This document shows, in pieces, positions 24,001 through 36,339 of a DNA stretch of 64,000 nucleotides. The stretch's first letter is position 1, and every line of letters begins with the position of its first letter. The DNA is from Oasisia sp. SBJ-2009. Taxonomy: Eukaryota > Annelida > Polychaeta > Sabellida > Siboglinidae. A model generated the notes under the pieces. The model ran no database searches. It saw only the letters and a list, made by a program, of their open reading frames with translations, and had not been told where the DNA came from. Location: the NCBI GenBank assembly GCA_964017155.1, contig OZ024861.1:24443713-24507712 (forward strand), given 5' to 3'. Both the position numbers and the translations under genes were made by a program.

Positions 24001-24985
24001 TTGAATTGGCTCTCTATTTGTCAGAATATGTAGATAACATCTTTAAAAACGTCGCCTGAAAACACTTATATTTTCACATCAGGTGATGAACATATCGGGA
24101 GTTTTCAATATGCTATGGTATAATTCTGAAATCAATAAACCAATGTTTGAATTGGCCAACTGTATCCGTTTTACAAAATATCTTAGAGCCATCTTTAAAT
24201 CGTTGCCTCCAAACATAATTGTAATTCTATTTCCACATCACTCACCTTCAAGATTCGACGACACGTCGATCGTTAGACATAGGGATGACAGGCTCTCTTA
24301 AGATACAAAAATAATACTTTTTGATGGGGGCATCTATTAGAATGACGGATAATTCAAAAGTAATACAACACATAATTACTTTTCCAAAACATTGTATTTT
24401 AACATCAACCTTTGGTCTCTAAACCACGTAGTTAGTAAACTATGGATACAATAATTTTAGAGATTTTGTCGGGCACCATCTTAAAACATGGCGGATATTA
24501 CAAAATGGCGGATATTTGAAAGTCAATAAAGGTTAAAAGTAATACAATTTAAATAACCATATCTAAAACCCTTACATCTTGCCATCAATTTGTTTGCTCT
24601 AGATTGTGTAGTTCTTAAGATATGGGTAAATGGCTGAGCCGGACGTCATCTTTAAAAATGGCGCATATATTAATGTTACTGAAGGTCAGATGTACATTGG
24701 TGTATATCGCTATCCACCAAGCTATCCAATGACATCAACATTACTGCTCAATATGGTGTAGTTTTGTTTAGATATTGTGACATTTGTAATGAAGACCGCC
24801 ATCTATATAATTGGCGGACGCGAAAGCTGGAGAATTCCAAAAATATTTTATTTGAAATCCTTGTCCCATAGAATATTTATCCACATACCACAATTATTTT
24901 CTAGATGAAACTGTTACCAACGTACGGCGAAATAAAATATGGCGGCCTTTTAAAAAAATGGCCGCTAAATCACCATGGGACCAAA
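24000..24985. repeat. Decayed ~170 bp tandem repeat with ATGGCGG motifs
   Basis: Successive segments share the order 'agtaatacaa', 'ttacatcttgccatcaa'-like, 'gtgtagtt...agatatgg' and 'catctttaaaaatggcg'. Four or five divergent units are visible. No coding potential is seen. Confidence 0.55.
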
Positions 24986-25109
24986 TAAAAAAAATGGCAA
25001 CAAGGGTTTTTAAGTTCTATTTGCTATTTAGATGATTTTAAAATTTGTTGCCAAGATTATAACCAACAATATGCTTCCTTGCCGACGCACTGTGATTGGA
25101 ATGCATCAG

Positions 25110-25290
25110 CATTGCTAGTGCTACCGAAGACACGTTTTGAGATTTCCCCTAACCCACAAATCGGTAAATTTAGATGTTCGTGGTTTCCAGAAAAACGAAA
25201 CCAACCGTTTTTGGGAAATAACTTGTTCTTTCCCGTGTGCTGATGACTCACTCGATAATAATGCAAGGGGCGCCCCAGATTCAAGGAATT
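25110..25290 (+). repeat. Fragment of dispersed repeat family (related to 39420-39575)
   Basis: The phrases 'gagatttcccctaacccac', 'tagatgttcgtggtttccag' and 'gaaaccaaccgtttt' are found in reverse orientation at 39420-39575. They are more distantly related to the central part of the 1.15 kb repeat at 10150-10340 and 35410-35610. Confidence 0.65.
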
Positions 25291-25492
25291 GGTAAGTAGT
25301 GGGCACTACTCATAGAGTATCCAACATAATTGGCGAGATCGTGAAATATAAACATAAATATACAGTACTGCCGGAAAGTAATCGGTACAGTCACTTTGAA
25401 ATAAAACAAATACATTATTACCTACCTGTCAGGTGACAACACTTCCTCTCAAATTTCACCACAATTTTATGTTTGCCTCATAAAGGATTACT

Positions 25493-25744
25493 AAAACACC
25501 TTTTGAATGAAACTCAAAAGGCATTTATGTGGGCAACAAAACCAGAGCTTATATTCGGGTGTATACGGTAAACAGATTAGGACGCTGACAAGCTCAGTGT
25601 GTCCAGCCTCTCTTTCGATAGTTCTCGAGTTTGAAAGGGTAAATATTGATTTGCTCTCGATTGTTGTTAAACAATTATGTTACGAGGTTCCGTTTATTGC
25701 GACATTTATCATTCTGTTGTTCAGTACTATGTCGTCGCAAATTT
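25493..25744. repeat. Split direct repeat A1
   Basis: It is nearly identical to 32156-32405, differing by a 2 bp indel (gtgtgtcc versus gtgtcc) and few substitutions. It starts aaaacaccttttgaatg and ends gtcgtcgcaaattt. Confidence 0.9.
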
Positions 25745-26814
25745 GTTGACCGTTTATGTTGTCACTGCCCGTGCGAATCGCACTAATCATGTCTAAAGGC
25801 GATGATTAACATCGCTGTTGTGCGTTAATCCTTTGTTCGCCTCGGGCGTCTTCGACCATCGCATCGGTCCATGAACCTCGCTCTGGATGAGCGATATCAA
25901 GCTATCTTTCTTTTGAGAGGGGAGTTAACGGGGCTTTGGCTATACTCCCTAACCCGGGATATTATCAGTGCCAGTCGGGATGTCGTTTTTATTGACTTTG
26001 GCACCACTTATTGACTACCCCTCCCTGTATTCTATATTGTTGACGTGGGCGATAAAGTGATACTTTCCCCGTCATATCTCACTGGTGGCAGTGGTTATTT
26101 CCCATATGTTTTACCGCGATTCTGACATTTCTCTCTATCGCCTCGATGATGAGTTTAATACCCGTGTCTTCCTATATCTTAAATACATACATGTTCGTCG
26201 CCACCACATCTCATGTCATAAGTACAATTTTGGTCCTATCACGGGTGACGGGTGTTGTCGAACTGGCAGCAGTATTTATTAGACGGGGTCCATTTAAATG
26301 ACGGAGGAAATCAGAAATCTTTCCACAGTGTTCGCGGGATCGTTCTTGCTACAGAAAATAACTAGTAGCTCCTTTACTTTTCTTCGACACGTGGGCGCTG
26401 CTTTAATTAAATTGAATTTGAATTAAATTTATTTCAACAACAACTACCCATACTACAATTACTACTACATTATACATACAATACCAATTTAAAAAAAGGG
26501 TAAATGATGTTCCATTGTTTTCATGTTTCCTTATAATTAGTTCAAATATATTACATAACGCATTTGCACAGTGCAATAGACACTGTGCCAAATTTTTTTC
26601 CATGTATAATCATACCACATGTAATCATTGCTTTGCTACTTGCTTTGTATCCTCCCGGTGTATCCTGTGGGGACTGTTACTTACTGGCGTTGCATTTTCC
26701 AGACCGTTACCTGCTTCGCTGGTTTACATTGTGCCTTGTTCGTGCACCTGTCTTTGTATATTATCTGCTTGTAAGGCTGTGATTTTTCCATGACTTGCAA
26801 ATGTAACTTTCCTG

Positions 26815-28045
26815 CCATTATGGCGGTGATTTTTTCACAGCAATGTGTCTTTGTCAGTTAAGGACTTGTAATTGTCACTTTGCCATTTCAGCTGTGCCTT
26901 TTTCAGGCCGTGTCATTGTACATTTTCTGCCATTATGGCTGTGCCTGTTTCAGGTCATGTCATTGTAAGTTGTTCCCATTATGGATGTGCCTTTTTCAGG
27001 CCGTGTAATTGGATATTTTATGCCATTCTGGCTGTGCCTTTTTAAGGCCGTGTAATTGTATATTTTATGCCATTATGGCTGTGCCTTTTTAAGGCCGTGT
27101 AATTCTATATTTTATGCCATTCTGGCTGTGCCTTTTTAAGGCCGTGTAATTGGATATTTTATGCCATTCTGGCTGTGCCTTTTTAAGGCCGTGTAATTGG
27201 ATATTTTATGCCATTCTGGCTGTGCCTTTTTAAGGCCGTGTAATTGGATATTTTATGCCATTCTGGCTGTGCCTTTTTAAGGCCGTGTAATTGGATATTT
27301 TATGCCATTCGGGCTGTGCCTTTTTTAAGGCCGTGTAATTGGATATTTTATGCCATTCTGGCTGTGCCTTTTTAAGGCCGTGTAATTGGATACTTTATGC
27401 CATTCTGGCTGTGCCTTTTTAAGGCAGTGTAATTGGATATTTTATGCCATTCTGGCTGTGCCTTTTTAAGGCCGTGTAATTGGATAGTTTATGCCATTCT
27501 GGCTGTGCCTTTTTAAGGCCGTGTAATTGGATATTTTATGCCATTCTGGCTGTGCCTTTTTAAGGCCGTGTAATTGGATATTTTATGGCTGTGCCTTTTT
27601 AAGGCCGTGTAATTTGGTATTTTATGCCATTATGGCGGTGCCAAATTTAAGGCCGTGTAATTGCATATTTTATGCCATTGTGGCTGTGCCTTTTTAAGGC
27701 AGTGTAATTCGACATTTTCTGCCATTACGGCTGTGCCTTTTTTAAGGCCGTGTAATTGGAAATGTTATGCCACTATGGCTGTGCCTTTTTAAGGCCGTGT
27801 AATTGGATATTTTATGGCATTATGGCTGTGCCTTTTTTAAGGCCGTGTAATTGTCACTTCTCTGCCATTTTGGCTGTGCCTTTTTTAAGGCCGTGTAATT
27901 GGATATTTTATGCCCTTCTGTGTGTGCCTGTTTACAGGCTGTGTAATTGTTTCGCCATTCGGGCTGTGCCTTGTTATGGCCGTGTAATGCATTTGCCGTT
28001 TGGGCTGTGCCTCTTCCAGGCCACGTCAGCGTACTTGATTGCCAT
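26815..28045. repeat. ~47 bp tandem array
   Basis: About 25 head-to-tail units of the form 'gccattctggctgtgcc', 'tttttaaggccgtgtaattgg', 'atattttat'. Units in the centre are almost identical and the ends are more divergent, as expected for unequal exchange. There are no unique spacers, so this is not a CRISPR-like array. Confidence 0.95.
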
Positions 28046-29640
28046 TACGACTTCATTGTGGTGTTATTAACGTAATTTCTTCGATTCCACCTGCTTACTA
28101 CCGCACTTTCAGTTTCAGTTTTATCTCGTCTCGTTCTTTGCAACGCTGTTAGTATTACACGTTATCGTTCATGTCTTCATGACCGAGTACTTTTCAAACA
28201 TTTCAGATCGTTGTTTGCTGGAGTGCCTGCGTGTTCCTTTTGCCTTGTGTGCCATAACGTTATATTTACAGGTGTGTTAACTTCAATTGCACCAGTCCAC
28301 GACGGTATGGGTGTTTAAGACTCCCGCTACGATCTCTGATTCCGTACAGCCATTCAGCGGATCTACTAGTACATTTTACGCCCCCTTTTTTTTACACGTA
28401 TCGCCACCTGGCGATTATGCAATAACGTTGTTTCGTTGCCATCGGTGACCACTTATCGTTTGCTACTACACAAACTTGTCCAAAGGGGCCAACGTCAATA
28501 TGTTTAGACGCTATATAGCCCGATCAGGCTCCTATGCCACAATTTACGATGTTATGCTTGTGTCTGATCAGTCATCATGAACACCGTATGTTACCCGGTC
28601 ACCATTGTGTTTTACGGACACAGGTTTTTTTCCGGAGATTACAGTTTATGAACCGGGAGGACACCCGCAATTTCGCACCGTGTCCCGGTGGTCATGTTAT
28701 CTCCCTTACATGGCAGGGAGGAATGACAACTGCCCACTTGGAACAGAAGACGCTTTTGTTTGGCTGCATGAGCCCTCATGTTGGCTTCCGTGATATTGGG
28801 ACTGATGAGTTGTCGCCGGGTTTCACGTTTTGTAGAGGGCTGCGGCGCGTCTATTGATATCCTTTTATCATGTCACACAGGTGGTAATGTTGGAATTTTC
28901 CGCAGGTTGTCGACTGGCAGGTATCACTGATCCGTTGACTTTAATTACAGTGTTGTATCTTACAATACTTCGTTGAAAAAAGAGAATTTATGTAGCCGGT
29001 CCTCGGTACACACGCCCCAATCAATTCCTCCGTCACCAGGGTCTCCTGGAAAACTGGCAACAATATCTTTTGGCAGAGGGCATGCAGTTGAATGAACTTG
29101 GTTTGACCATGTATTACAGGTCGCTGCGTCGAGATGTTATTATATACTCCTCACACAACAGTGTTGGCAAATTCACTCCATCTTCTAGGCACCAGCTGTA
29201 TTTGCCGTGTCAAGTCGTTAAGTAGATTTTGCGTTGTGTTTTGATACTTACTCCTTTTTAATAGGTGATATCCTGAGGCCTTGGTTTGATTAGGGTGCCT
29301 ACCAACTGCACATATTATTTATTACTTTCAGGATTTCGTACTAGCCTACCTGGCTGCCGGACGGCCTGATCGATATATGACATGGAGTTAATGTTTATTT
29401 GTTACACAATTGTAATGGAGGTAATACTTCACCATTACAATTTGTTACGGACCATGTACCCATGTAGCTCTACACTTGGTTAGCAAGTCTACATACTTCA
29501 ATAATGTGTGTTCTATTCTTTGCTTTCTTTACTAGCACTATACCTGCACATGTTTACTGGGTCTGCAGATGGTCAATCCGTGATGAGGATTTATTTCCAG
29601 ACCCACATTATTCAGTTTTAAACCGGACATGTTACGGACA
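28046..29640. other. Unique interior of the split-repeat element
   Basis: Frames up to about 107 codons occur (28534-28857), but the translation has no motif I recognise. It could be a decayed coding region; the data do not show it. Confidence 0.4.
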
Positions 29641-29734
29641 AAATGTCGATTGTTGCACAGGTTGATGTGGACGTGATCCACACCCATACATGCTACCTGC
29701 ATGATTACATTAATGCCTCTCCATTTGAATGGCA

Positions 29735-30120
29735 CATGCTGTTGACCACGCATGTATTGTTGGGCGTGCTTTGTGGTCAGCCCAGTGTGACGATGATGTT
29801 ATGTTCCACACCCATATATGCGCTCATGCTGGTATGCTTGAACACCCTGTTGGTGACCACATATATCTTGTTTGGGTTGACTGTGGTCGCCGCAAGAAGA
29901 TGATGTTTGTGCCGCTCCCATATATGTGTTTGTGCCTGTATGCATGACCACCCTTTTGGAGACCACACATACATTGTTTCGGTTGACTGTGGTCGGCCCA
30001 GGGAGATGTCGTTTGTTCCACTCCCATATATGCGTTCGTGCCGGTATGCATTCAGCAGGCTGTTATAGACCACACATTTACTGTCGGGCGTGCTTTGTGG
30101 TCGGCCCAGGGTGATGATGT
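29735..30120. repeat. ~110 bp tandem repeat
   Basis: About 3.5 units contain 'gaccacacat', 'ggttgactgtggtcggccca', 'gatgatgtttgt', 'ccactcccatatatg' and 'gtgccggtatgcat'. It lies inside the split-repeat element. Confidence 0.8.
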
Positions 30121-30694
30121 TTATTCTTTCGAGTCTGATTTCATCAACAGGTTTTCCTTTTGGACATCCACTGCTGTTGGACCAGGGCGGTGAGGATGAG
30201 TCTCCACATCCACGTTTTCACCTTCTATTATGTAACAGGCTTGATGATGTCCCACACAAATAGGGTTCCTTGTGTACATGTCATCTTGTTATATGGAACC
30301 AGGTGTTGCTGTATAACACATTTTGGCATATGATAGTTGGTCGCGTTACATTGCTGTATTGACCTCCTTACGTTAATGTATTTTCTAACTTTTATAGGTG
30401 CGCTATTGCTGCACACTTCAATTACCTGAGGTTAATACAGTGTATTGGATTCACTTTGCCACTTTCTTGTCTCAGGTTATTCTGGCATGGCCACAAACAT
30501 ATGTGTGCTACCTGTCACAGGCTGACATCACGGCATGGTGCCTGTATATTCATATTTCTTTTGTGTGAACGAAATACTGCGCTGCTGTGTTTTCGTATTT
30601 CTGCAATACCTAAGGTTAAACCTGGGAGGTAATGTGGCCCTCCACCTACACGTCGATGCTTCACGAGGTCAACTCGGATACCTGCGAGACTGAC

Positions 30695-30935
30695 AGATGA
30701 CTCGTCTGATAGCTCGGACTCGTTGTACAGCTCGGACTCGTTGGATAGCTGGGACTCGTTGGACAGCTCGGACTCGTTGGACAGCTCGGACTCGTTGGAC
30801 ACCTAGGACTCGTTGGACAGCTCGGACTCGTTGGATAGCTCGGACTCGTTGGACAGCTCGGACTCGTTGGATACCTCGGACTCGTTGGACACCTCGGACT
30901 CGTTGGACACCTCGGACTCGTTGGATAGCTCGGAC
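30695..30935. repeat. 18 bp minisatellite
   Basis: About 13 units of 'agctcggactcgttggat/c' occur in tandem. All frames stay open because 18 is a multiple of three and the unit lacks stops, giving apparent SNESEL or RTRWTA repeat proteins. I regard these frames as by-products. Confidence 0.93.
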
Positions 30936-31029
30936 CATGACACTGCGGACGGCATATCCGAAAACTTTTGTTTTCCACTTAGGTGGGGCATTTGGAACAC
31001 CAATGCTTATATACATCCACTTGTTACAT

Positions 31030-31390
31030 ACCAAAACCATCTAACATGTGACTGAATGTTTTCTGCTTAGGTGGGACATTCCCTGTCACATTCAGCAGTG
31101 TATTACTCATTCTAGACGTCATCATTTCACTGGTGCTATTCATCGCTGAAGGTGTCCTTCGCTAGGTTATCCAGATGCTTTCTACTTAGGTGGGGCATTG
31201 CATGTAACCAAAACCCATCTAACATGTGCACTGAATGTTTTCTGCTTAGGTGGGACATTCCCTGTCACATACAGAAGTGTATTACTCATTCTAGACGTCA
31301 TCATTTCTCTGGTGCTATTCATCGCTGAAGGTGTCCTTCGCTAGGTTATCAGGATGTTTTCTACTTAGGTGGGGCATTCCATGTAACACA
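31030..31390. repeat. ~177 bp tandem duplication with recurring CTTAGGTGGGGCATT motif
   Basis: Two adjacent copies share 'catctaacatgtg', 'ctgcttaggtgggacattcc', 'ctagacgtcatcatttc' and 'tcgctaggttatc'. The motif cttaggtggg(g/a)cattt also appears alone at about 30977 and 31686. Confidence 0.85.
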
Positions 31391-31940
31391 CCTTGCTCTT
31401 TACATGTACTTAGTTGGTAGTGGCAACCTACAACGTGTCGCTGTTGCGTTACTGACATATGTCGGTATATAATCTTATAACAATTAACATGGTCTAGATT
31501 TCATTTGTTGCAAATTACCAGGTTGTGCGCTTTTTAATCATCACGTGTTATGCTTAAGGTTCACACTCGCTGTTTGCATTAACTGGGCCTCTTGCCTTCT
31601 AGGTGGCATTTCATATTCGCACTTGGGTTGCAACTATATTGCTTTAGTGTGTGTGGGTTTTATGTAGCGCACGACCGTTTTCTGCTTAGGCGGGGCATTT
31701 CATGTAGCTTTGATAGCCTGTACGGGTGCCCATGTATACTTTTTAGCCTAATGTTATTTGTTTTTTGACACGCATGACACTTACGGGTTTGTTCGGCCGT
31801 ATGCAAACGCCGTTAGCACTTTTTCTACACCTGCAGTTATGAGGCTTAGTTGGTGAACTTGTGACTAAAGTTACGTAACTTTCCTTTGTGACACATATCC
31901 TTTGGGGTGGGGGGAGCCGTTCTATTACAGAAGTGGCCTG

Positions 31941-32157
31941 GTGTGGTCGGTTCCCCCACCTTTGCTGTCAATCTATGTGTTTGTTATAACGGTGATGACA
32001 TTGTGTACTAGTGTATTGGAATTATTTTGTGCTAGTTATACATAAAGAGTTGGCTTACTTTTAAGCTCGCATACAAACATATATCTGATTTGTGTTTTCA
32101 GCAAACTAGCCACGTCTCTGTGTCACAAATTTAGATGGTAGCGTTGTCCCGCATAAA
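31941..32157. repeat. Split direct repeat B1
   Basis: It is practically identical to 32756-32972 (gtgtggtcggttcccccacc to gttgtcccgcataaa). It abuts A2. Confidence 0.92.
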
Positions 32158-32405
32158 AACACCTTTTGAATGAAACTCAAAAGGCATTTATGTGGGCAAC
32201 AAAACCAGAGCTTATATTCGGGTGTATACGGTAAACAGATTAGGACGCTGACAAGCTCAGTGTCCAGCCTCTCTTTCGATAGTTCTCGAGTTTGAAAGGG
32301 TAAATATTGATTTGCTCTCGATTGTTGTTAAACAATTATGTTACGAGGTTCCGTTTATTGCGACATTTATCATTATGTTGTTCAGTACTATGTCGTCGCA
32401 AATTT
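32156..32405. repeat. Split direct repeat A2
   Basis: Copy of 25493-25744, directly downstream of B1. Confidence 0.92.
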
Positions 32406-32755
32406 CCCACCCTCCTTCCCCATCGTCACCTGGGTATTTCAAACTGGTGTTGATATATGCTGTGTTTCGTTTTAGTTGTACATATTTGTAAATACACTAT
32501 ACATAGTCTATATTATATTGTTCCCAAGTGTCTAAAACGTTATTGTCTTGTATTTTTGACATTACGATCACACTGTCTTGTATATTACATCTCACATTGT
32601 CGACTTGTGTTATATACTTGTCTAATATGAGTGTACTTTCAAGGGGTTTTAGGGCGAGGACATGTGCTCATGTTCCTAACGCTTTCCCCTTGGTCATAAC
32701 CTATAACTTGCATACTTTGTTTGAATAATTGATATGGTGGGTTTCCAACACCTGC

Positions 32756-32972
32756 GTGTGGTCGGTTCCCCCACCTTTGCTGTCAATCTATGTGTTTGTT
32801 ATAACGGTGATGACATTGTGTACTAGTGTATTGGAATTATTTTGTGCTAGTTATACATAAAGAGTTGGCTTACTTTTAAGCTCGCATACAAACATATATC
32901 TGACTTGTGTTTTCAGCAAACTAGCCACGTCTCTGTGTCACAAATTTAGATGGTAGCGTTGTCCCGCATAAA
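32756..32972. repeat. Split direct repeat B2
   Basis: Copy of 31941-32157 with about one substitution. It forms the right boundary of the putative element. The 350 bp between A2 and B2 shows no recognisable product. Confidence 0.92.
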
Positions 32973-33420
32973 TGTATTTTGAATCTTACACTATCCTTAG
33001 ATGTCAGTTAATGTGATAACTTTATCAACATCATTTGGTTGCAGGTGAGGCCAAAGAGACAAGCCACAGAAAACTTAGTTAATTGTCCATCTACTGTTAT
33101 GATTTAATTTGTTGAAATTATGTTTTTTTTACACATTTGATGTTATAGGATTATTATTGTAGGTGAGATTACTAAACACATAAGCATTGTGTTTCATAGA
33201 AACTATTACTTTTAATGTTTCTAACCCCATATTAAAAATAATAATACAATTAAAAACAATAGTAAAAGATCATAAATAGTTTATTCAATCACTTGAATTT
33301 GTAGATTGCAATATGTTATCATTTATGTTCAACATATTAATGATAATTGCATCCTTTATATACAATAAAACCTATTAATACACATTATTTAAAATAACTT
33401 GTAATCATATCATGTTATCA
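32973..33420. other. AT-rich DNA, nothing recognised
   Basis: No frame, repeat partner or structural signal was found. Confidence 0.5.
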
Positions 33421-33424
33421 AATG

Positions 33425-34000
33425 GAGACCGGAACGCAAGCCGTGACATTAGTGGAACATGGGTTCACAGTGCAACATCCACTAGATTAATTGCTTTGGT
33501 TAAAATGAGGATTACAGTCAGGGCTAACGCTTGGAAGAAAGTCGAAGGGATTATGGGATAGAGCTGCATATCACGTAAACGTAAAGGAAGTTTGCTCAGC
33601 TCATGTGTTATGCCGGCATACGTGAATGCACTAGAGACGTTGACATTAACAGAGAAATAATACGAGAAAGTCCAGGTTTGCGAAAAACAACCTGGTAGAA
33701 TAATTTTGGGAGATAAGAGTAAACGGATGAAATGAGAGTGGACGTCGGAGTGAAGGAATGTTCTAAGAAGAAATTGGCGAGATGTACATGGGCTGGTCAG
33801 ATAGAAAAACGTGAGTCGAAAAATTGACAGAGAGCAGATGCCCAGAAAGTGGAGGGGAAATGGAGACGAAGAACAGCGAAATTACAAAGCACTAAAAATG
33901 GCCTAGAAAGAGTGGGAGAAGAATGGCAAAAAGAAAGATAGAAGGAATTGGAGACTGCTGACAGAGAACGTAGTTAGAAAAAAAGGAGAGGAAAAAAGAC
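33425..34000 (+). pseudogene. Decayed LINE reverse-transcriptase C-terminus
   Basis: Reading across frames gives pieces of the same C-terminal module seen at 14544-15058: a 'yield GIELHITRKRKG...SSCVMPAYVNALETLT' segment, an ARCTWAGQIEKRES segment and a closing TADRERS motif. Several stops and frameshifts make it a fossil. No tail or target duplication was identified. Confidence 0.6.
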
Positions 34001-34782
34001 AATGGAAAAGGAATTCATGGTTTTATTTTCTTGAATATGAATATAATTCATATTCCAGAAAATATAGTCACAACATGTAATTTGACCGAATTAACTATTA
34101 TTTTGAATCCTCGATAACCATTAACAATCATGCACATTGAGAATAATGACATTTTCATAGTTCTGTCAACTCTAATCCTGCAGCCAGCGACAGAGGTGGA
34201 GAATTCCTAATTTAATTCTAATTAAATGATGACAATTAGATTTGCGAAAGGGTAGGACTGGGAAAGAAAATCTTACACAGTAATCCTAAATCCCACTGTT
34301 CTTTGTGACCCTATGAATCAGGCAGTTAATCATTGGTCCTCCGTTCCCCACCATCCTATTTTTTGTTTCGGGATTGGGGGGCCATAGCCCCCCTGCTCCC
34401 CTCTGTAGATATTTGGCGCAACTCACATTCTTACATCGTTTCATGATCCCATTCCAATTATTTTAATACAGTGTCTAATAACTGACACTGTCCAACAACT
34501 AGCACCTTCCCCGGCAGTAGTCGACATTAATTTAAATCAATTAGACCAGCGTCGGGGTTAGGTAGTGTAAAGGGTATACTCGCCGCTTGCCAAAGGCAGA
34601 AACATATCCGGTCTCTCACAAAGCGACGTCAGTGACTCAGGTATGGACACAGGGAAATGTAGAAACTCCAGATGTTCTTACTAGGCCAGAGCCAGTAACC
34701 GGAGATTGACTATGTAGTGTGCGTTATGATGATTGACACAAGTAAATCATTGTCTAAATTATCTAATTAGCCCCACACAATC
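34001..34782. other. Intergenic DNA, nothing recognised
   Basis: AT-rich DNA with a short polypurine stretch near 33980-34015. No coding or repeat signal was supported. Confidence 0.45.
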
Positions 34783-35936
34783 CGCTTTTCGCAATACGGA
34801 GCTTTGAAATGCGTCGACGTGTGGATGCCTGTAAAGATGTCATTGCGTTCCATGTGTAGCATTGCACAACCGCAATATTAAATGTATGGGGCACTGCTGC
34901 AGTGGGCTGGTTACATTTCGTCGCAAAGACACTTTTAGCTACGCCGACGAAAATCTATTTATAATGATTATATGCCAGACATTCCGCGCGCCTATGCAAT
35001 ACTTCTTCTTCCTCAATATACTGGATTATTCCCTTGCAGTGCGTTAAAAGTTCAGGGAAGCTTGTGTGCTTGTGGGTGCATGCTATCTTAAAACAAACAG
35101 GTAATATATGATTTAAATAAAACATTAAAACGGCAACACAGTTATTGTATGTACCACAGGTGATTTAAAGAAAATCTATATATGATGTAATAGTCTCATG
35201 AAGAAATTATCTGCTGGCAGATATTGAGGCAAGAAAGCCAGCCCTGAAAGGTGAGGTGGCCTATAGGCTTGTGGGGCGTCTATTCCACTGTTATCATGCC
35301 ACTGCAATTATTCCGGTAGGAATAGTTCTAGGGGATATAAGTATATAAACAAACATAACTAGCCGACAAGTACGTCCCATCCACAACCGAAACGTATGTC
35401 GTGTGATGCAACACGTCAACGATTTGAGATTACCCCTAACTCATAAGTTGGTAGATGTTTGCGCACGTTCCGCGGTTTCCGGAAAAAACGAAACAAACAC
35501 TTTCCCGGCAACGTGCTTCCCAGCACATGTATACACAGATAGTGCTACCGACGACACACATTCGTGTCTCAACCACAGTCGCCGACGCATGTACAAATGC
35601 GTCTAACGCGAGCGTCGGACAAGTAAGATTTTAAATTGAAATATTAGGTTAATACTGTATAATCTAGACTAGTGGAATGGTTGCATACGCTATATTAAAT
35701 ATAGGTAACGATGAAAGTCAGTACACCCACGGTAACACAGTACTGACACAGTAGCTCTGTGTTAACACAGTAGCTCAGTACTGGAAAAGTAACACAGTAG
35801 TGAGAGAGTAAAACAGTGCTGAGTTATTATGTCAGCACAGACAAAGTAGCTCAGTACTATCACTGAAACTCAGTATTGAGAAGGTAACTTTCAGGAAATA
35901 AAAACAAGGCATTACCTAAAATTCGTTTTCAACGTA
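34783..35936. repeat. Dispersed ~1.15 kb repeat, copy 2 (uninterrupted)
   Basis: This copy matches 9418-10885 plus 22610-22765 and lacks the SINE, the 11.7 kb element and the long TA tract. It therefore serves as an empty-site reference for all three. A central segment (35355-35620) is also related to 39215-39420 in reverse orientation. Confidence 0.88.
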
Positions 35937-36339
35937 TGTATACATGAACAATATACAATTTTAGCTTTTGGAAAAACTGTTAGTGACACTAAATCAGCCA
36001 TTTGCAAAATAATATTTATAAATGAAATCCATAGCATTCGCGTATAGTTCGGTCATATAATTGTTCTACTGATAGTGTCATGGTAAGCAATAATCACTAT
36101 TATTTGGTGCACTGACGACCCTTCCACTGAATGCACAAAATAAGGTTAAACATGTCATAAAACTCTCCGGAAGTCGTGTTGTCTCAAGGTGATCGCGAAC
36201 ATGCTATTACTTTTGGCGTATGAGTCAAATAACAACATCTATCGAATGTGACAAGCAACGCCTGCATTGTGCTGATTCAATCCGCTAGGGTAGGGGTGGG
36301 GCTCTTTGGGGAAGGGGTGCGCGTTAGGGACTTTCCCCT

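Larger units (their letters stand above)
25493..32972. mobile_element. 7.5 kb element with split direct repeats (A1 - internal - B1 - A2 - B2)
   Basis: Two unrelated repeat pairs are interleaved: A1 25493-25744 with A2 32156-32405, and B1 31941-32157 with B2 about 32756-32972. B1 abuts A2 directly, sharing a couple of bases. This order is the signature of PAT- and Ngaro-type tyrosine-recombinase retrotransposons, where B1-A2 represents the circle junction. No reverse transcriptase, RNase H or recombinase frame is recognisable inside. The interior is instead a series of tandem arrays. It is therefore called a putative non-autonomous or eroded member; orientation is unknown. A chance set of segmental duplications remains possible. 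Confidence 0.6.

Noticed and set aside
26815..28045. CRISPR-like array
   Set aside because: Units are head-to-tail without unique spacers, and the genome is animal.
30661..31044. SNESEL / RTRWTA repeat proteins
   Set aside because: An 18 bp minisatellite without stop codons stays open in all frames; no start context or flanking domain.
25493..32972. Ordinary LTR retrotransposon
   Set aside because: The two repeat pairs are interleaved rather than one pair at the ends, and no gag/pol or primer-binding site was recognised.
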